Origin: an uncultured Sulfitobacter sp.
GTDB taxonomy: Bacteria > Pseudomonadota > Alphaproteobacteria > Rhodobacterales > Rhodobacteraceae
Direction: 5' to 3'
Assembly (NCBI GenBank): GCA_937928635.1
Contig: CALFWM010000030.1
Coordinates: forward strand, 1 to 64,000
DNA length: 64,000 bases
Made by a program: the position numbers and the translations under genes. Below, one piece after another: positions 25,099 to 34,270 of this stretch (position 1 is its first letter; every line of letters begins with the position of its first letter). Below the pieces are notes generated by a model. That model had not been told where the DNA came from and ran no database searches. It saw nothing but the letters and a program-made list of their open reading frames with translations.

Positions 25099-25290
25099 TC
25101 AAAAGATAATATCAGCTGCCTCCAGCGTCTCCAGTTGAACATTCAGCAAGTGTGATTTGGCCGGTCTTGCCGGGGGTGAAGATCACATTCGCCCCGGCGA
25201 TGGCGTTGCCAAAGTGTAAATCCGGCGTGGTCGTTGAATGAACGATTGGTCCCGACAAATGTGGTTTTGGTTCCGGTGCCGGTTATCGTC
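25099..25290 (-). pseudogene. RTX protein C-terminal relic, frameshifted
   Basis: Reading the minus strand in shifting frames gives ITGTGTKTTFVGTNRSFN, then FGNAIAGANVIFTPGKTGQ, then LLNVQLETLEAADIIF and a stop at 25099. The last part matches the LxxL-x-A-D-F-I-F-stop ending of RTX secreted proteins (compare the intact RTX gene ending at 6556). At least two indels break the frame, one of them a single extra base near 25150. It lies between glnD and the phospho-lyase gene and is probably dead. Confidence 0.5.
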
Positions 25291-25360
25291 GTCATTTGAG
25301 GGCCCGGCTCATGCCGGAGGGGTTCAGACGGCAAGGTTGTTGCTGATGCAGGGGCGCAGG

Positions 25361-28150
25361 TCACGTCACCTTCGCCGCGCGCTCCGCCCCTGCGACAATC
25401 GCTTCGCGCAGGCGCTTTTCCAGCGTTTTCTGTTTGGAGTCTGAATAGTATTTCAGCCCAAACATGTCTTTGACGTAGAACGTATCAACCACCTGTTCGC
25501 CATAGGTCGCGATCACCGCATTGGCGATATACACATTCGCCCCGGCCAGCGCGCGCGCCAGATCATAGAGCAAGCCGGGGCGGTCGCGGGTGTCGACCTC
25601 AATGATCGTGTAGATTTCGGAACCCTCATTATCAAAGCTGATCGAGGTGGGCACGCGAAAGGCCTTTTCGCGTTTCTTGACCTTGTCGCGATCTTTGAGG
25701 GCGTCGCGCGCCACCACTTCACCGGCAAGGGTGCGTTCAATCATTTTGCGCAGGCGGGGCAGTTTGCTGGCCTCATAGGGTTTGCCTTCGGCGTCCTGTA
25801 TCCAAAAGGCATCCGTTATGTGGCCATCTTTTGTGGTGTAGCTGCGCGCATCAACCACATTGGCCCCCACAAGGGCCAGCGCACCGGCAAGGCGCGCAAA
25901 GATGCCGGGATGGTCAGACATGGCAAAACACGCGCGGGTCGCATCGCGGTCTTCGTCCGGGTGCAGATCAAGGCGGATTTCATCATCTCCGATGTCGCGC
26001 AGCAGTTTGGCAAAAGTCACATGCGCCGTCACGTGCAAGCCCTGCCAATAGGGGGCATAGTGGCGTCCGGTTTCCATGACCAAATCCTTGCGCGGCCAGT
26101 CGGCAAGGGCGGCGCGCAGGGCTTTCTTGGCCTCGGTCCCGCGGTTTTCGCGGTTAAGCGCCTCCATCCCCTCTTCAAGGGCGCGCTCAGTCTGACGGTA
26201 AAGCGCGCGGATCAGCACTGCTTTCCAGTTGTTCCACGTGTCCGGGCCCACCCCGCGAATGTCACAGACCGTCAGCACACAGAGCAGATCAAGCCGTTTG
26301 ATCTCTTTCACCGCCTTGGCAAAATCCCGCACCGTGCGCGGATCGGCAATGTCGCGTTTCTGCGCCATGTCGGACATCAACAGGTGGTAGCGCACCAGCC
26401 ATTCCACGGTGTCTACCTCATCGGGCTTCAAACCCAAACGCGGGGCCACTTTTCGCACAATCTGCGCCCCCAATATGGAGTGATCCTCCGCCCGCCCCTT
26501 GCCAATGTCATGCAGCAGCATTGCCACAAACAGCACCTTGCGGTTCACGCCCTTTTGCAGGATCGAAGAGGCAACCGGCAGCTCTTCTTCCAGCTCATTT
26601 TTCTCAATCCGGGCCAGGTTGGCCACACATTGGATCGTATGCTCGTCCACGGTATAGCTGTGGTACATGTTGAACTGCATCATCGCGACGATCGGTTCAA
26701 ATTCTGGAATAAAGGCCGCCAACACGCCCAATTCGTTCATCCGGCGCAGGGCACGTTCGGGATTGCCGTGTTTGAGCAGCAGATCAAGGAATATGCGCTG
26801 GGCCTCAGGCGTGGTGCGCATGTCATCGTCGATGAGTGAAAGATTGGCCTTGATCACGCGCATCGCATCCGGGTGGATCAACATCCCCGTGCGCAGGCCT
26901 TCTTCAAAGATGCGCAGCAGGTTCAGCTTGTCGGACAGAAATTTGTTTTCGTTTTTTATCCCAAGGCGGTTGTGCACCACGACGTACCCCTCTTTGACCT
27001 TGGGACGGCGGCGAAAGATACGTTCCAGCAGCGGCTCCGCCTTGACATGGATCGCCTCCAGCTGGGTCAAAAAGATGCGGGTTAGATCGCCCACAGCGGT
27101 GGCATGGCGGAAATAGGCCTGCATAAAGACCTCAACCCCCCGCCGCCCGCGCGTATCGACGTAGCCCATCGCGGTGGCGACCTGTGCCTGCATGTCAAAA
27201 CTAAGCTGTTCGGTGGCCCGGTTTGAGCCCAGATGCAGATGCCCGCGCACGGCCCAGAGGAAGTCTTCGGCGGCCTTGAAGGTCTCGTATTCTTCGGGGC
27301 GAAACACACCTTTGGTCACCAGATCAGCGATGTTGTCGACCGTGTAGATATATTTGGCGATCCAGAACAGGGAGTGGAGATCGCGCAGACCTCCTTTGCC
27401 TTCTTTCACGTTGGGTTCCACCACATAACGCTGACCTTGCTTTTCATGGCGCAGGTCGCGCTCGGTCAGCTTGGCCTCGATGAAATTGGTGCCGGAGGTG
27501 GAAAACAGATCGCGGGCCAGTGTTTCGCTCAGCTCAGCCTCAAGCGCGCAGTCCCCGGCAATAAAGCGGCGTTCCAACAGAGCAGTCTGAATGGTGAAAT
27601 CATCCAAACCCAGCCGGACACAGTCAGAAATCGTGCGCGTGGCATGCCCGACCTTTAGCTTTAGATCCCACAACACGTAGAGCATGCTTTCAACCACGCT
27701 TTCGGTCCAGGGGGTCGCCTTGTACGGGATCAGGAACAGCAGATCGACATCTGAAAACGGGGCCATTTCGCCCCGGCCATATCCGCCCACGCCAATCACG
27801 CTCAGGCGTTCGCCGTGCGTAGGGTTGGGTTTTGGATGCAAACGATGGGTTGCAATGCGCAATGCGGTGCGCACCAGACCGTCTGCAAGGTAGGTATAGG
27901 CCCGGGTCATGGGGCGCGCATCAAAGGGTGCCGCGTCAAAGGCGCGGGCAATTTCAAGGCGGCCTTGTTTCTGAACATCGCGCAGAAAGCCAACGGCTGC
28001 GGCGCGCAATTCCGCACCGCTCAGATCTGCGCAAACAGTGTCCAAGGCAGCCTCAACCGCATCTGTGTCATAAATCAGCTTTGGCGAACAAATCAGGCGC
28101 GCCGTTTCGGGCGCGCCTGAGGGGGATGTGATGTCAGTGGTGTCGTTCAA
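25361..28150 (-). CDS. glnD: Bifunctional [protein-PII] uridylyltransferase/UMP-removing enzyme
   Basis: About 929 residues if TTG 28150 is the start; the open frame runs back to 28297 but that part overlaps the upstream gene. Domains: nucleotidyltransferase (GVGGYGRGEMAPFSDVDLLF, metal Asp pair) at ~100-250; HD hydrolase (MLLHDIGKGRAEDHS) near 525; two ACT domains at the end (SDHPGIFARLAGAL, RDRPGLLYDLARAL). It senses glutamine and sets PII uridylylation, controlling nitrogen assimilation. No ATG lies near the expected N-terminus, and a perfect palindrome lies at codons ~11-20. Confidence 0.95.
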   Translation of the reverse strand: MNDTTDITSPSGAPETARLICSPKLIYDTDAVEAALDTVCADLSGAELRAAAVGFLRDVQKQGRLEIARAFDAAPFDARPMTRAYTYLADGLVRTALRIATHRLHPKPNPTHGERLSVIGVGGYGRGEMAPFSDVDLLFLIPYKATPWTESVVESMLYVLWDLKLKVGHATRTISDCVRLGLDDFTIQTALLERRFIAGDCALEAELSETLARDLFSTSGTNFIEAKLTERDLRHEKQGQRYVVEPNVKEGKGGLRDLHSLFWIAKYIYTVDNIADLVTKGVFRPEEYETFKAAEDFLWAVRGHLHLGSNRATEQLSFDMQAQVATAMGYVDTRGRRGVEVFMQAYFRHATAVGDLTRIFLTQLEAIHVKAEPLLERIFRRRPKVKEGYVVVHNRLGIKNENKFLSDKLNLLRIFEEGLRTGMLIHPDAMRVIKANLSLIDDDMRTTPEAQRIFLDLLLKHGNPERALRRMNELGVLAAFIPEFEPIVAMMQFNMYHSYTVDEHTIQCVANLARIEKNELEEELPVASSILQKGVNRKVLFVAMLLHDIGKGRAEDHSILGAQIVRKVAPRLGLKPDEVDTVEWLVRYHLLMSDMAQKRDIADPRTVRDFAKAVKEIKRLDLLCVLTVCDIRGVGPDTWNNWKAVLIRALYRQTERALEEGMEALNRENRGTEAKKALRAALADWPRKDLVMETGRHYAPYWQGLHVTAHVTFAKLLRDIGDDEIRLDLHPDEDRDATRACFAMSDHPGIFARLAGALALVGANVVDARSYTTKDGHITDAFWIQDAEGKPYEASKLPRLRKMIERTLAGEVVARDALKDRDKVKKREKAFRVPTSISFDNEGSEIYTIIEVDTRDRPGLLYDLARALAGANVYIANAVIATYGEQVVDTFYVKDMFGLKYYSDSKQKTLEKRLREAIVAGAERAAKVT
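28093..28120 (-). terminator. Perfect 11 bp hairpin at the lpoA-like/glnD junction
   Basis: TCAGGCGCGCC (28093-28103), loop GTTTCG, GGCGCGCCTGA (28110-28120). On the minus strand it follows the LpoA-like stop by 32 nt and is succeeded by TTTGTT, so it could be an intrinsic terminator or attenuator. It also lies inside the presumed glnD coding sequence if that gene starts at TTG 28150. Confidence 0.5.
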
Positions 28151-28151
28151 C

Positions 28152-29336
28152 TCAGAACCCGGCGCCCCCGAAGGCCTTTGGCGCGGCCTCCAGCACAGTA
28201 ACGCTGTTGTTGCGGATGGTTGCCACGGCCAGCCCGCGTTGGTTTGTGCCGTCCTTGCGCAGGCGGAAAATGCCGTTGGCCCCACGGAACCCGGCACCCT
28301 GTGTCAGGGAGGCCCCGGTCAGTGCGTTGGATTTGCCTGATTTCACCAATGCACCAACAGCGGCAATCCCATCAAAGGACAACCCGGCGAGGGGATGTGG
28401 CGCATTGCCATAGGCGGCAGAGTATTTTTGCGAAAACGCAGCCGCCGCACCCGGATCAGGCAGCGCAAACCAGCCACCCTGAACACCGGGCAGGGCAAGG
28501 GTTTGCGGTGGAATGTCCCAACGGGTCAGGCCGATGTACTGGTTGGCTGTGTTAGACACGCCTGCTTCTGGCAGGAGCTGTGCAAACAGGGGTAGTGCCG
28601 TGGCCGAATTGGTGGTCAGAAACAGCGCGTTTGCGCCGGTGTTGTCCATCATCGCTTTGACCCGTGGCACAGCGGCAGTCACGGATTCCTGGCTCAGGGC
28701 ATAATCAACGGTTCCCGCCAGCGTTGCGCGGTTGGCGGAAATTGCCAGCTGGATCGCATTGCGCCCCAATTGCCCGGCAACATCTTGCGCATGCAGGATG
28801 ACAATCCGGTCTTTGCCCGCGCGTTTGGCATAGCCAACCAACCGATTGGCGGTGTTGTTGAAGGTTGGACCAAGCACATAGACATTGCCGCCCGCGATGG
28901 TGGGGTTGTTGGAAAAGGACAGCACGTTCACGCCCTGTTGGGACGCGGCAACGCCCGCGGCATTGGCGGCTTCTCCGTATACCGGGCCCAGGATGATCTT
29001 GGCACCCTCAGCAACGGCCTGTGCAGCAACGGCACCCGCTGTGCCGGCATTTCCCGCAGTGTCATAAACGCGCAGGTCAATTTTAACCCCATCCAGATCA
29101 CGCATTGCCAATCGCGCAGCATTTTCAAGGTTTTGCGCCAACAATCGGTCGCTTGATGATCCGCCACGTGGGATCAGCAGTGCCACCGGAACCGGCGCGT
29201 TTGCGTCGATCTTTGGCCCGCCTGAATTTGCGATGCCGCCCAGAGAAATCGGCTCACAAGCGGCCAGCACAAGGGCAAAAAGCGGCAGCAGCAAAAGGCG
29301 CAGCTTCTTGCGGCTGGTGTGGAAAAAAGTCATCAT
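28152..29336 (-). CDS. Penicillin-binding protein activator (LpoA/LppC-like) lipoprotein
   Basis: 394 residues. The signal peptide ends in a lipobox (LFALVLAAC), so the mature protein is a lipoprotein. The rest is a periplasmic-binding-protein type I fold: VPVALLIPRGGSSSDRLLAQ, IILGPVYGEAANAAG and NVLSFSNNPTIAGGNVYVLG are typical of the COG3107/LpoA C-terminal domain, which activates PBP1A in E. coli. The TPR domain of enterobacterial LpoA is absent, as usual in this group. Divergent from rsmI; its stop abuts glnD. Two adjacent ATG codons (29336, 29333) could start it. Confidence 0.85.
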   Translation of the reverse strand: MMTFFHTSRKKLRLLLLPLFALVLAACEPISLGGIANSGGPKIDANAPVPVALLIPRGGSSSDRLLAQNLENAARLAMRDLDGVKIDLRVYDTAGNAGTAGAVAAQAVAEGAKIILGPVYGEAANAAGVAASQQGVNVLSFSNNPTIAGGNVYVLGPTFNNTANRLVGYAKRAGKDRIVILHAQDVAGQLGRNAIQLAISANRATLAGTVDYALSQESVTAAVPRVKAMMDNTGANALFLTTNSATALPLFAQLLPEAGVSNTANQYIGLTRWDIPPQTLALPGVQGGWFALPDPGAAAAFSQKYSAAYGNAPHPLAGLSFDGIAAVGALVKSGKSNALTGASLTQGAGFRGANGIFRLRKDGTNQRGLAVATIRNNSVTVLEAAPKAFGGAGF

Positions 29337-29427
29337 CGTAAAGGTACTCCCCCGGTGGTATCTTGGCGCGCACCCCGCGCGCCTGGTCTCGCGCCGATCA
29401 TAGAGTTTGCGAAAGGCGGGTCCAGCT

Positions 29428-30291
29428 TTGAATCACCTCAATGTGTCGCTAGGTGCGGGTCTGTACTTTGTCGGGGTGCCAATTGGGTCGGCGCGCGATA
29501 TTACGCTGCGCGCGTTGGATGTGCTGGCCAGCGCAGATGTGCTCGCATCAGAAGACACACGCTCCTTGCGCAAATTGATGGATATCCACGGTGTGCCCCT
29601 GCGGGACCGCCGCATTGTTGCGCTGCATGACCATTCGGGCGTGGGGGTTCAGGAAAAACTGATTGCTGCGATCAAAGCAGGGCAATCGGTGGCCTATGCC
29701 TCTGAGGCGGGCATGCCGTTGATTGCGGACCCGGGGTTTGAGCTGGCCCGCGCTGTGGCTGTGGCTGAATTGCCGATGACCTGCGCGCCGGGGCCCTCGG
29801 CCGTGCTGACCGCCCTGACACTGGCAGGTTTGCCGACGGATGCGTTTTTCTTTGCTGGCTTTCTGCCAAATACCAGGGGGGCACGCAAATCTGCGTTGGA
29901 AAAACTGGCGAATGTGCCGGGGACATTGGTTTTTTACGAATCGCCCAAGCGATTGGGGGCCATGTTGGCGGATACGGCAGAGGTTTTGGGGGCAGAACGC
30001 AACGCCGTCATGTGCCGCGAATTGACCAAACGGTTCGAAGAGGTCCAACGCGGCAGTTTAAGGGACTTGGAGGCGCGATATGCTGGCAAACCACCAAAAG
30101 GGGAGGTTGTGGTGCTGGTGGACCGGGGGCGTTTAGAAACTGTTAGTGAAATTGATCTAGAGGTTGTGCTGCGCCATGCGATGACTGAAATGTCGGTGCG
30201 TGATGCAGTTGATCTTGTGGCGCAGGCGCATGCATTGCCACGCCGCAAGGTTTATCAGGCTGCTCTGGCATTGGAAAAGGATGATAAATGA
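29428..30291 (+). CDS. rsmI: 16S rRNA (cytidine(1402)-2'-O)-methyltransferase
   Basis: 287 residues from TTG 29428; a TTG at 29407 would add seven residues. The tetrapyrrole-methylase fold is clear: GLYFVGVPIGSARDITLRAL, ASEDTRSLRKLM, EAGMPLIADPGFELARA and PGPSAVLTALTLAGLPTD. The enzyme methylates C1402 in the decoding centre of 16S rRNA using SAM. It overlaps yraN by 4 nt (ATGA) and is divergent from the LpoA-like gene, the usual order in Proteobacteria. Confidence 0.94.
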   Translation: MNHLNVSLGAGLYFVGVPIGSARDITLRALDVLASADVLASEDTRSLRKLMDIHGVPLRDRRIVALHDHSGVGVQEKLIAAIKAGQSVAYASEAGMPLIADPGFELARAVAVAELPMTCAPGPSAVLTALTLAGLPTDAFFFAGFLPNTRGARKSALEKLANVPGTLVFYESPKRLGAMLADTAEVLGAERNAVMCRELTKRFEEVQRGSLRDLEARYAGKPPKGEVVVLVDRGRLETVSEIDLEVVLRHAMTEMSVRDAVDLVAQAHALPRRKVYQAALALEKDDK

Positions 30292-30665
30292 CCCTGTCTA
30301 TGCGACAGCACCGGGGCGAAATGGCCCATTATTCAGGCGTGGCAGCGGAACATTGTGTTGCGCAGGATTATCAGCGACGCGGATATGCCGTGGCCAACCA
30401 GCGCTGGCGCGGCAAGGGGGCAGAAATTGATCTGATCCTGCGGGACGGGGCGGGATTGATCTTTGTCGAGGTCAAAAAGGCGCGTGATTTTGCCCGTGCC
30501 GCCGCAAGCCTGTCCGCCCGGCAGATGCAGCGCATTTATCAGGCGGCAGAAGAATTTTTGTCAGGGGAGCCGGCAGGCACGTTGACAGATGTCCGTTTTG
30601 ACGTGGCCCTTGTTGATGCCCATGGTCAGACACAAATCATTGAAAACGCATTTGGTCAGGGCTGA
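30288..30665 (+). CDS. YraN family endonuclease-like protein (UPF0102)
   Basis: 125 residues. The restriction-endonuclease-like core is visible: GVAAEHCVAQDYQRRGY, then RGKGAEIDLILRDGAGLIFVEVKKAR, where E, D and the E-x-K triplet form a predicted metal site. The role of YraN proteins is not settled; they may process Holliday-junction-like DNA. Coupled to rsmI by a 4 nt overlap. Confidence 0.9.
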   Translation: MTLSMRQHRGEMAHYSGVAAEHCVAQDYQRRGYAVANQRWRGKGAEIDLILRDGAGLIFVEVKKARDFARAAASLSARQMQRIYQAAEEFLSGEPAGTLTDVRFDVALVDAHGQTQIIENAFGQG

Positions 30666-30829
30666 GCCATTGCGCTGCCTATCCGGCTGCGCCATCTATA
30701 ACGTGTTGTGCTCTTCTTAACGCAAGAACACCAAATCCCAGGCTGATCAAATGACCGGTCGGGTTTTCGGGTTTCTTGTGAGAGTGCAGTGTGCCCTAGG
30801 ATGAGACCAGTACGGAGACAGAGCCTGCC

Positions 30830-31765
30830 ATGAAAATCGCCTTTCAGATGGACCCCATCGGGGACGTGAACATCGACGCTGACAGCAGCTTTCGACTGGC
30901 CGAGGAGGCGCAGGCGAGAGGGCACAGCCTGTTCTTTTACGGTCCGGATCAACTTGCCTATCAGGAAGGGCGGATCACCGCCAAGGGGCATGATTTTACC
31001 GTACAGCGTATGCAGGGAGAGCATGCCGCGCTTGAACCGCAACGCGAGGTGGATCTTGCAGATTTTGATGTGGTCTGGCTGCGCCAGGACCCGCCGTTTG
31101 ACATGCACTACATCACCTCCACTCATTTGCTGGACCGTCTGAAAGACACCACGCTGGTGGTGAACGATCCGTTCTGGGTGCGTAATTTCCCGGAAAAATT
31201 GCTGGTTCTTGACTTTCCCGATCTCACACCGCCCACCACCATCGCGCGCGATCTGGACACCATCAAAGCGTTCAAAGCCAAGCACGGTGATGTCATTCTG
31301 AAACCGCTTTACGGCAACGGTGGTGCAGGGGTGTTTCGGCTGGATGAAAACGACCGCAACCTGTCCTCCTTGCATGAGCTCTTTACCGGATTTTCGCGCG
31401 AACCCCTGATTGTGCAGAAATTCCTGCCTGCCGTGGCCAAAGGGGACAAGCGGGTCATTCTTGTTGATGGGGTTGCTGTTGGCGCGATCAACCGCGTGCC
31501 CGCCAAGGGGGAGACGCGCTCCAACATGCACGTCGGCGGGCGACCAGAAAAGATCGGGTTGAGCGAGCGGGACCTTGAAATCTGTGCGCGCATCGGGCCG
31601 TTGCTCAAGGAGCGTGGGCAGGTCTTTGTCGGGATCGACGTGATTGGCGACTATCTGACAGAAATCAATGTGACCTCCCCCACCGGCATTCAGGAACTGG
31701 AACGGTTCAACGGCGAAAATATCGCCGCAAAAATCTGGGGAGCCATCGAGAGACGTTGCGCGTGA
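30830..31765 (+). CDS. gshB: Glutathione synthase
   Basis: 311 residues of the ATP-grasp family. N-terminal MKIAFQMDPIGDVNIDADSS is the classic GshB start; LRQDPPFDMHYITSTHLLD, ILKPLYGNGGAGVFRL (ATP loop), VQKFLPAVAKGDKRVILVDG and INVTSPTGIQEL (metal and substrate) follow in order. It joins gamma-glutamylcysteine and glycine to make glutathione. The next gene starts with GTG overlapping its TGA. It is 165 bp downstream of yraN. Confidence 0.97.
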   Translation: MKIAFQMDPIGDVNIDADSSFRLAEEAQARGHSLFFYGPDQLAYQEGRITAKGHDFTVQRMQGEHAALEPQREVDLADFDVVWLRQDPPFDMHYITSTHLLDRLKDTTLVVNDPFWVRNFPEKLLVLDFPDLTPPTTIARDLDTIKAFKAKHGDVILKPLYGNGGAGVFRLDENDRNLSSLHELFTGFSREPLIVQKFLPAVAKGDKRVILVDGVAVGAINRVPAKGETRSNMHVGGRPEKIGLSERDLEICARIGPLLKERGQVFVGIDVIGDYLTEINVTSPTGIQELERFNGENIAAKIWGAIERRCA

Positions 31766-32679
31766 GCCTGTGTCGCAGGCTTCTCAACGCTTGGCTGCGC
31801 ATTGTCGAAAAACCACGCATCCGCCGTGCCAAGACGCCTGATGGTCTGCGCCGCGCATTGGAATTTCAGGCGCGGCTGTTTTTTCACCCACCCCGCGGCA
31901 CCCGGAAAAACTGGACCCGGCTGGGGCAGATGCGCGCACTGGAAATGACACCACCTGCCGCCATAAACAGCCGCAAGGTCTTGTTCTACATCCATGGCGG
32001 CGGTTTTACCTTTGGCAGTCCGCGCACCCATGCCGCACTGGCCGCACAGTTGGGGCAACGCATCGCCGCGCGCGCCGTATTGCCCCAGTATCGGCTTGCT
32101 CCTGAATCGCCCTATCCCGCCGCCCCGGAAGATGTGCGCGCGGCATGGGATGGATTGTTGGCCCGGGGCGTTTTGCCCCGCGACATTCTGGTTGGGGGTG
32201 ACAGTGCCGGGGGCGCACTGGCGTTTGGGTTGGTCGCAGATTTGTTGGCATCAAGGCAGGCGATGCCCGCAGCCGTGTTTGGATTTTCGCCGCTGACCGA
32301 TCTGAGCTATTCAGGGGAGAGTTTCAGGACAAACGCCGAGAGTGACGTGGTTTTGCCCGCAGAAAGTGCGCCGCATTTGTCAGACATGTTCTTGAAAGGG
32401 CAGCCCTGCAGCGATCCGCGTGTCAGCCCCCTGGACGGTGATTTTCAGGGCGCGCCCGCGATGTGGCTCACGGTGGGCGACACCGAAATCCTTCAAGATG
32501 ACTCCCGCCGGTTGGTGCGCAAGTGCGAGGCGCAGGGGGTCTCTGTCACTTTTGAAGAGTGCCATGATCTGCCGCATGTCTGGCCGATTTTTCACAACAT
32601 TCTGCCCGAAGCGCGGGCAACACTGGATCACCTCGGGGCGTGGGTCAGGCAACAACCGGGGTGGCAAGGCGATAGCTGA
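31762..32679 (+). CDS. Alpha/beta hydrolase, hormone-sensitive-lipase family
   Basis: 305 residues starting at GTG 31762, which overlaps the gshB stop (GTGA). The HSL oxyanion-hole motif is in VLFYIHGGGFTFGSPR; the nucleophile elbow is LVGGDSAGGALAFGL; the catalytic Asp lies in LTVGDTEILQDD and His in CHDLPHVWPIF. Such enzymes hydrolyse short-chain acyl esters; the substrate is unknown. Its last 35 bp overlap the 3' end of comM on the opposite strand. Confidence 0.88.
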   Translation: MSLCRRLLNAWLRIVEKPRIRRAKTPDGLRRALEFQARLFFHPPRGTRKNWTRLGQMRALEMTPPAAINSRKVLFYIHGGGFTFGSPRTHAALAAQLGQRIAARAVLPQYRLAPESPYPAAPEDVRAAWDGLLARGVLPRDILVGGDSAGGALAFGLVADLLASRQAMPAAVFGFSPLTDLSYSGESFRTNAESDVVLPAESAPHLSDMFLKGQPCSDPRVSPLDGDFQGAPAMWLTVGDTEILQDDSRRLVRKCEAQGVSVTFEECHDLPHVWPIFHNILPEARATLDHLGAWVRQQPGWQGDS

Positions 32680-34159
32680 GCGCCTCAGCGATATGGGATT
32701 TGCGCAGATCCTCTGACCCGTCCAGATCCGCAATGGTGCGCGCCACGCGGATCACCCGGTGATACCCACGTGCGGAAAGGTGGAACCGCTCTGCGGCCTT
32801 TGTCAGCAGCGCACGCGCCTCAGGATCAGGGGGTGCGATAACATCCAAAACGTCCCCCTCCGCATCCGCATTAAGCGTGATGTTGGGGTGATCGGCAAAG
32901 CGGTCAATCTGGATTTGGCGAGCTTGCGCCACGCGGGCAGCAACTTGTGCAGATGTGTCACCACTTGCGGGCAAATCCAGATCACGAAAGGCCACCGGTG
33001 GTACGTCAACACGCAGATCAAACCGGTCCATCAGGGGGCCGGAAATGCGCCCCATGTAATCCTCGCCACAAGCGGGAACACGTGCACAAGCGCGCTCCGG
33101 GTCAGAAAGATATCCGCATTTGCAGGGGTTTGCTGCTGCCACCAACATGAACCGACAGGGGTATTTTACATGAGCGTTGGCGCGCGCGATCATCACCTCA
33201 CCGGTTTCAATGGGCTGGCGCAGGGTTTCCAGCACGGTTCGGGGGAATTCCGGAAATTCATCCATGAACAACACACCGTTGTGGGCGAGCGAAACCTCGC
33301 CCGGTTTGGCCAGCCGCCCCCCACCAATGATCGCCGCCATGGAGGCGGTGTGGTGCGGTTCCCGAAAGGGGCGGGCGCGTGAAATGCCACCCTCGTCCAG
33401 GAGACCCGCAAGCGAGTGGATCATAGAGGTTTCCAATGCTTCAGGCGCGGTCAGTTGCGGCAGGATAGATGGCAGGCGCGCGGCCAGCATGCTTTTCCCA
33501 GACCCCGGCGTGCCGACGAACATCAGGTGGTGGCGTCCCGCCGCTGCAATCTCCAAAGCGCGTTTGGCACGTTCCTGCCCTTTCACATCACGCAGATCGC
33601 GCCCCGCAGGAGGTACAGTGACCTCGCCCGGTTCAGCCGGGGCAATTGGGCTTTGGCCCGTGTAATGGCGCACCACGTCGCCCAGGGACGCGGCCGCAAT
33701 GACCTGTGCATTCCCCACCCAGGCAGCTTCGGCACCGGAGGCCGCAGGGCACAACAACCCCCTGTTCTGGCTGGCCGCGGCCATCGCAGCAGGCAGCGCG
33801 CCCACCACCGGGATCAGTGAACCATCAAGGGAGAGTTCACCCAATGCCACAACGCCTGCGGTGACGTCATCGGGTAAAATATCAAGGGCAGAAAGTAAGG
33901 CCATCGCGATGGGCAGGTCAAAATGGCTGCCTTCCTTGGGCAGATCCGCAGGCGACAGGTTCACCGTGATGCGTTTGGAGGGCAAAGCGATGGCCATGGA
34001 GGTAAGCGCCGTGCGCACACGGTCGCGTGCCTCAGAGACCGCTTTGTCAGGAAGACCAACGATGGAAAATGCGGGCAACCCCGCCGTGACGGCGCATTGC
34101 ACCTCTACCGTGCGCGCTTCAACGCCCTGAAACGCGACAGTGTAGGCGCGGGAAACCAT
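32645..34159 (-). CDS. comM: YifB/ComM family AAA+ ATPase (Mg-chelatase-like)
   Basis: 504 residues. N-terminal Lon-S5-like domain (FSIVGLPDKAVSEARDRVR), then an AAA+ module with Walker A FVGTPGSGKSMLAARLP and Walker B GVLFMDEFPEF, and a C-terminal Mg_chelatase_C domain (RGYHRVIRVARTIADLDG). ComM is a hexameric branch-migration helicase that promotes integration of foreign DNA in natural transformation; YifB proteins outside competent species may act likewise. Convergent overlap of 35 bp with the hydrolase gene. Confidence 0.93.
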   Translation of the reverse strand: MVSRAYTVAFQGVEARTVEVQCAVTAGLPAFSIVGLPDKAVSEARDRVRTALTSMAIALPSKRITVNLSPADLPKEGSHFDLPIAMALLSALDILPDDVTAGVVALGELSLDGSLIPVVGALPAAMAAASQNRGLLCPAASGAEAAWVGNAQVIAAASLGDVVRHYTGQSPIAPAEPGEVTVPPAGRDLRDVKGQERAKRALEIAAAGRHHLMFVGTPGSGKSMLAARLPSILPQLTAPEALETSMIHSLAGLLDEGGISRARPFREPHHTASMAAIIGGGRLAKPGEVSLAHNGVLFMDEFPEFPRTVLETLRQPIETGEVMIARANAHVKYPCRFMLVAAANPCKCGYLSDPERACARVPACGEDYMGRISGPLMDRFDLRVDVPPVAFRDLDLPASGDTSAQVAARVAQARQIQIDRFADHPNITLNADAEGDVLDVIAPPDPEARALLTKAAERFHLSARGYHRVIRVARTIADLDGSEDLRKSHIAEALSYRLATPVVA

Positions 34160-34270
34160 AACCGATCATTCTCCAAAGTCTTGGTTAATGGGTAGGTGAG
34201 GTTTCTTTAAGATTGGTTAACGTGCGGGGCCGGGGTGCGATAGGTTTCATGGAAAGGTGAAACGAGGGTC

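Noticed and set aside
25820..26839. 339-codon plus-strand frame opposite glnD
   Set aside because: Antisense of the HD and ACT domains of glnD; no recognisable motif.
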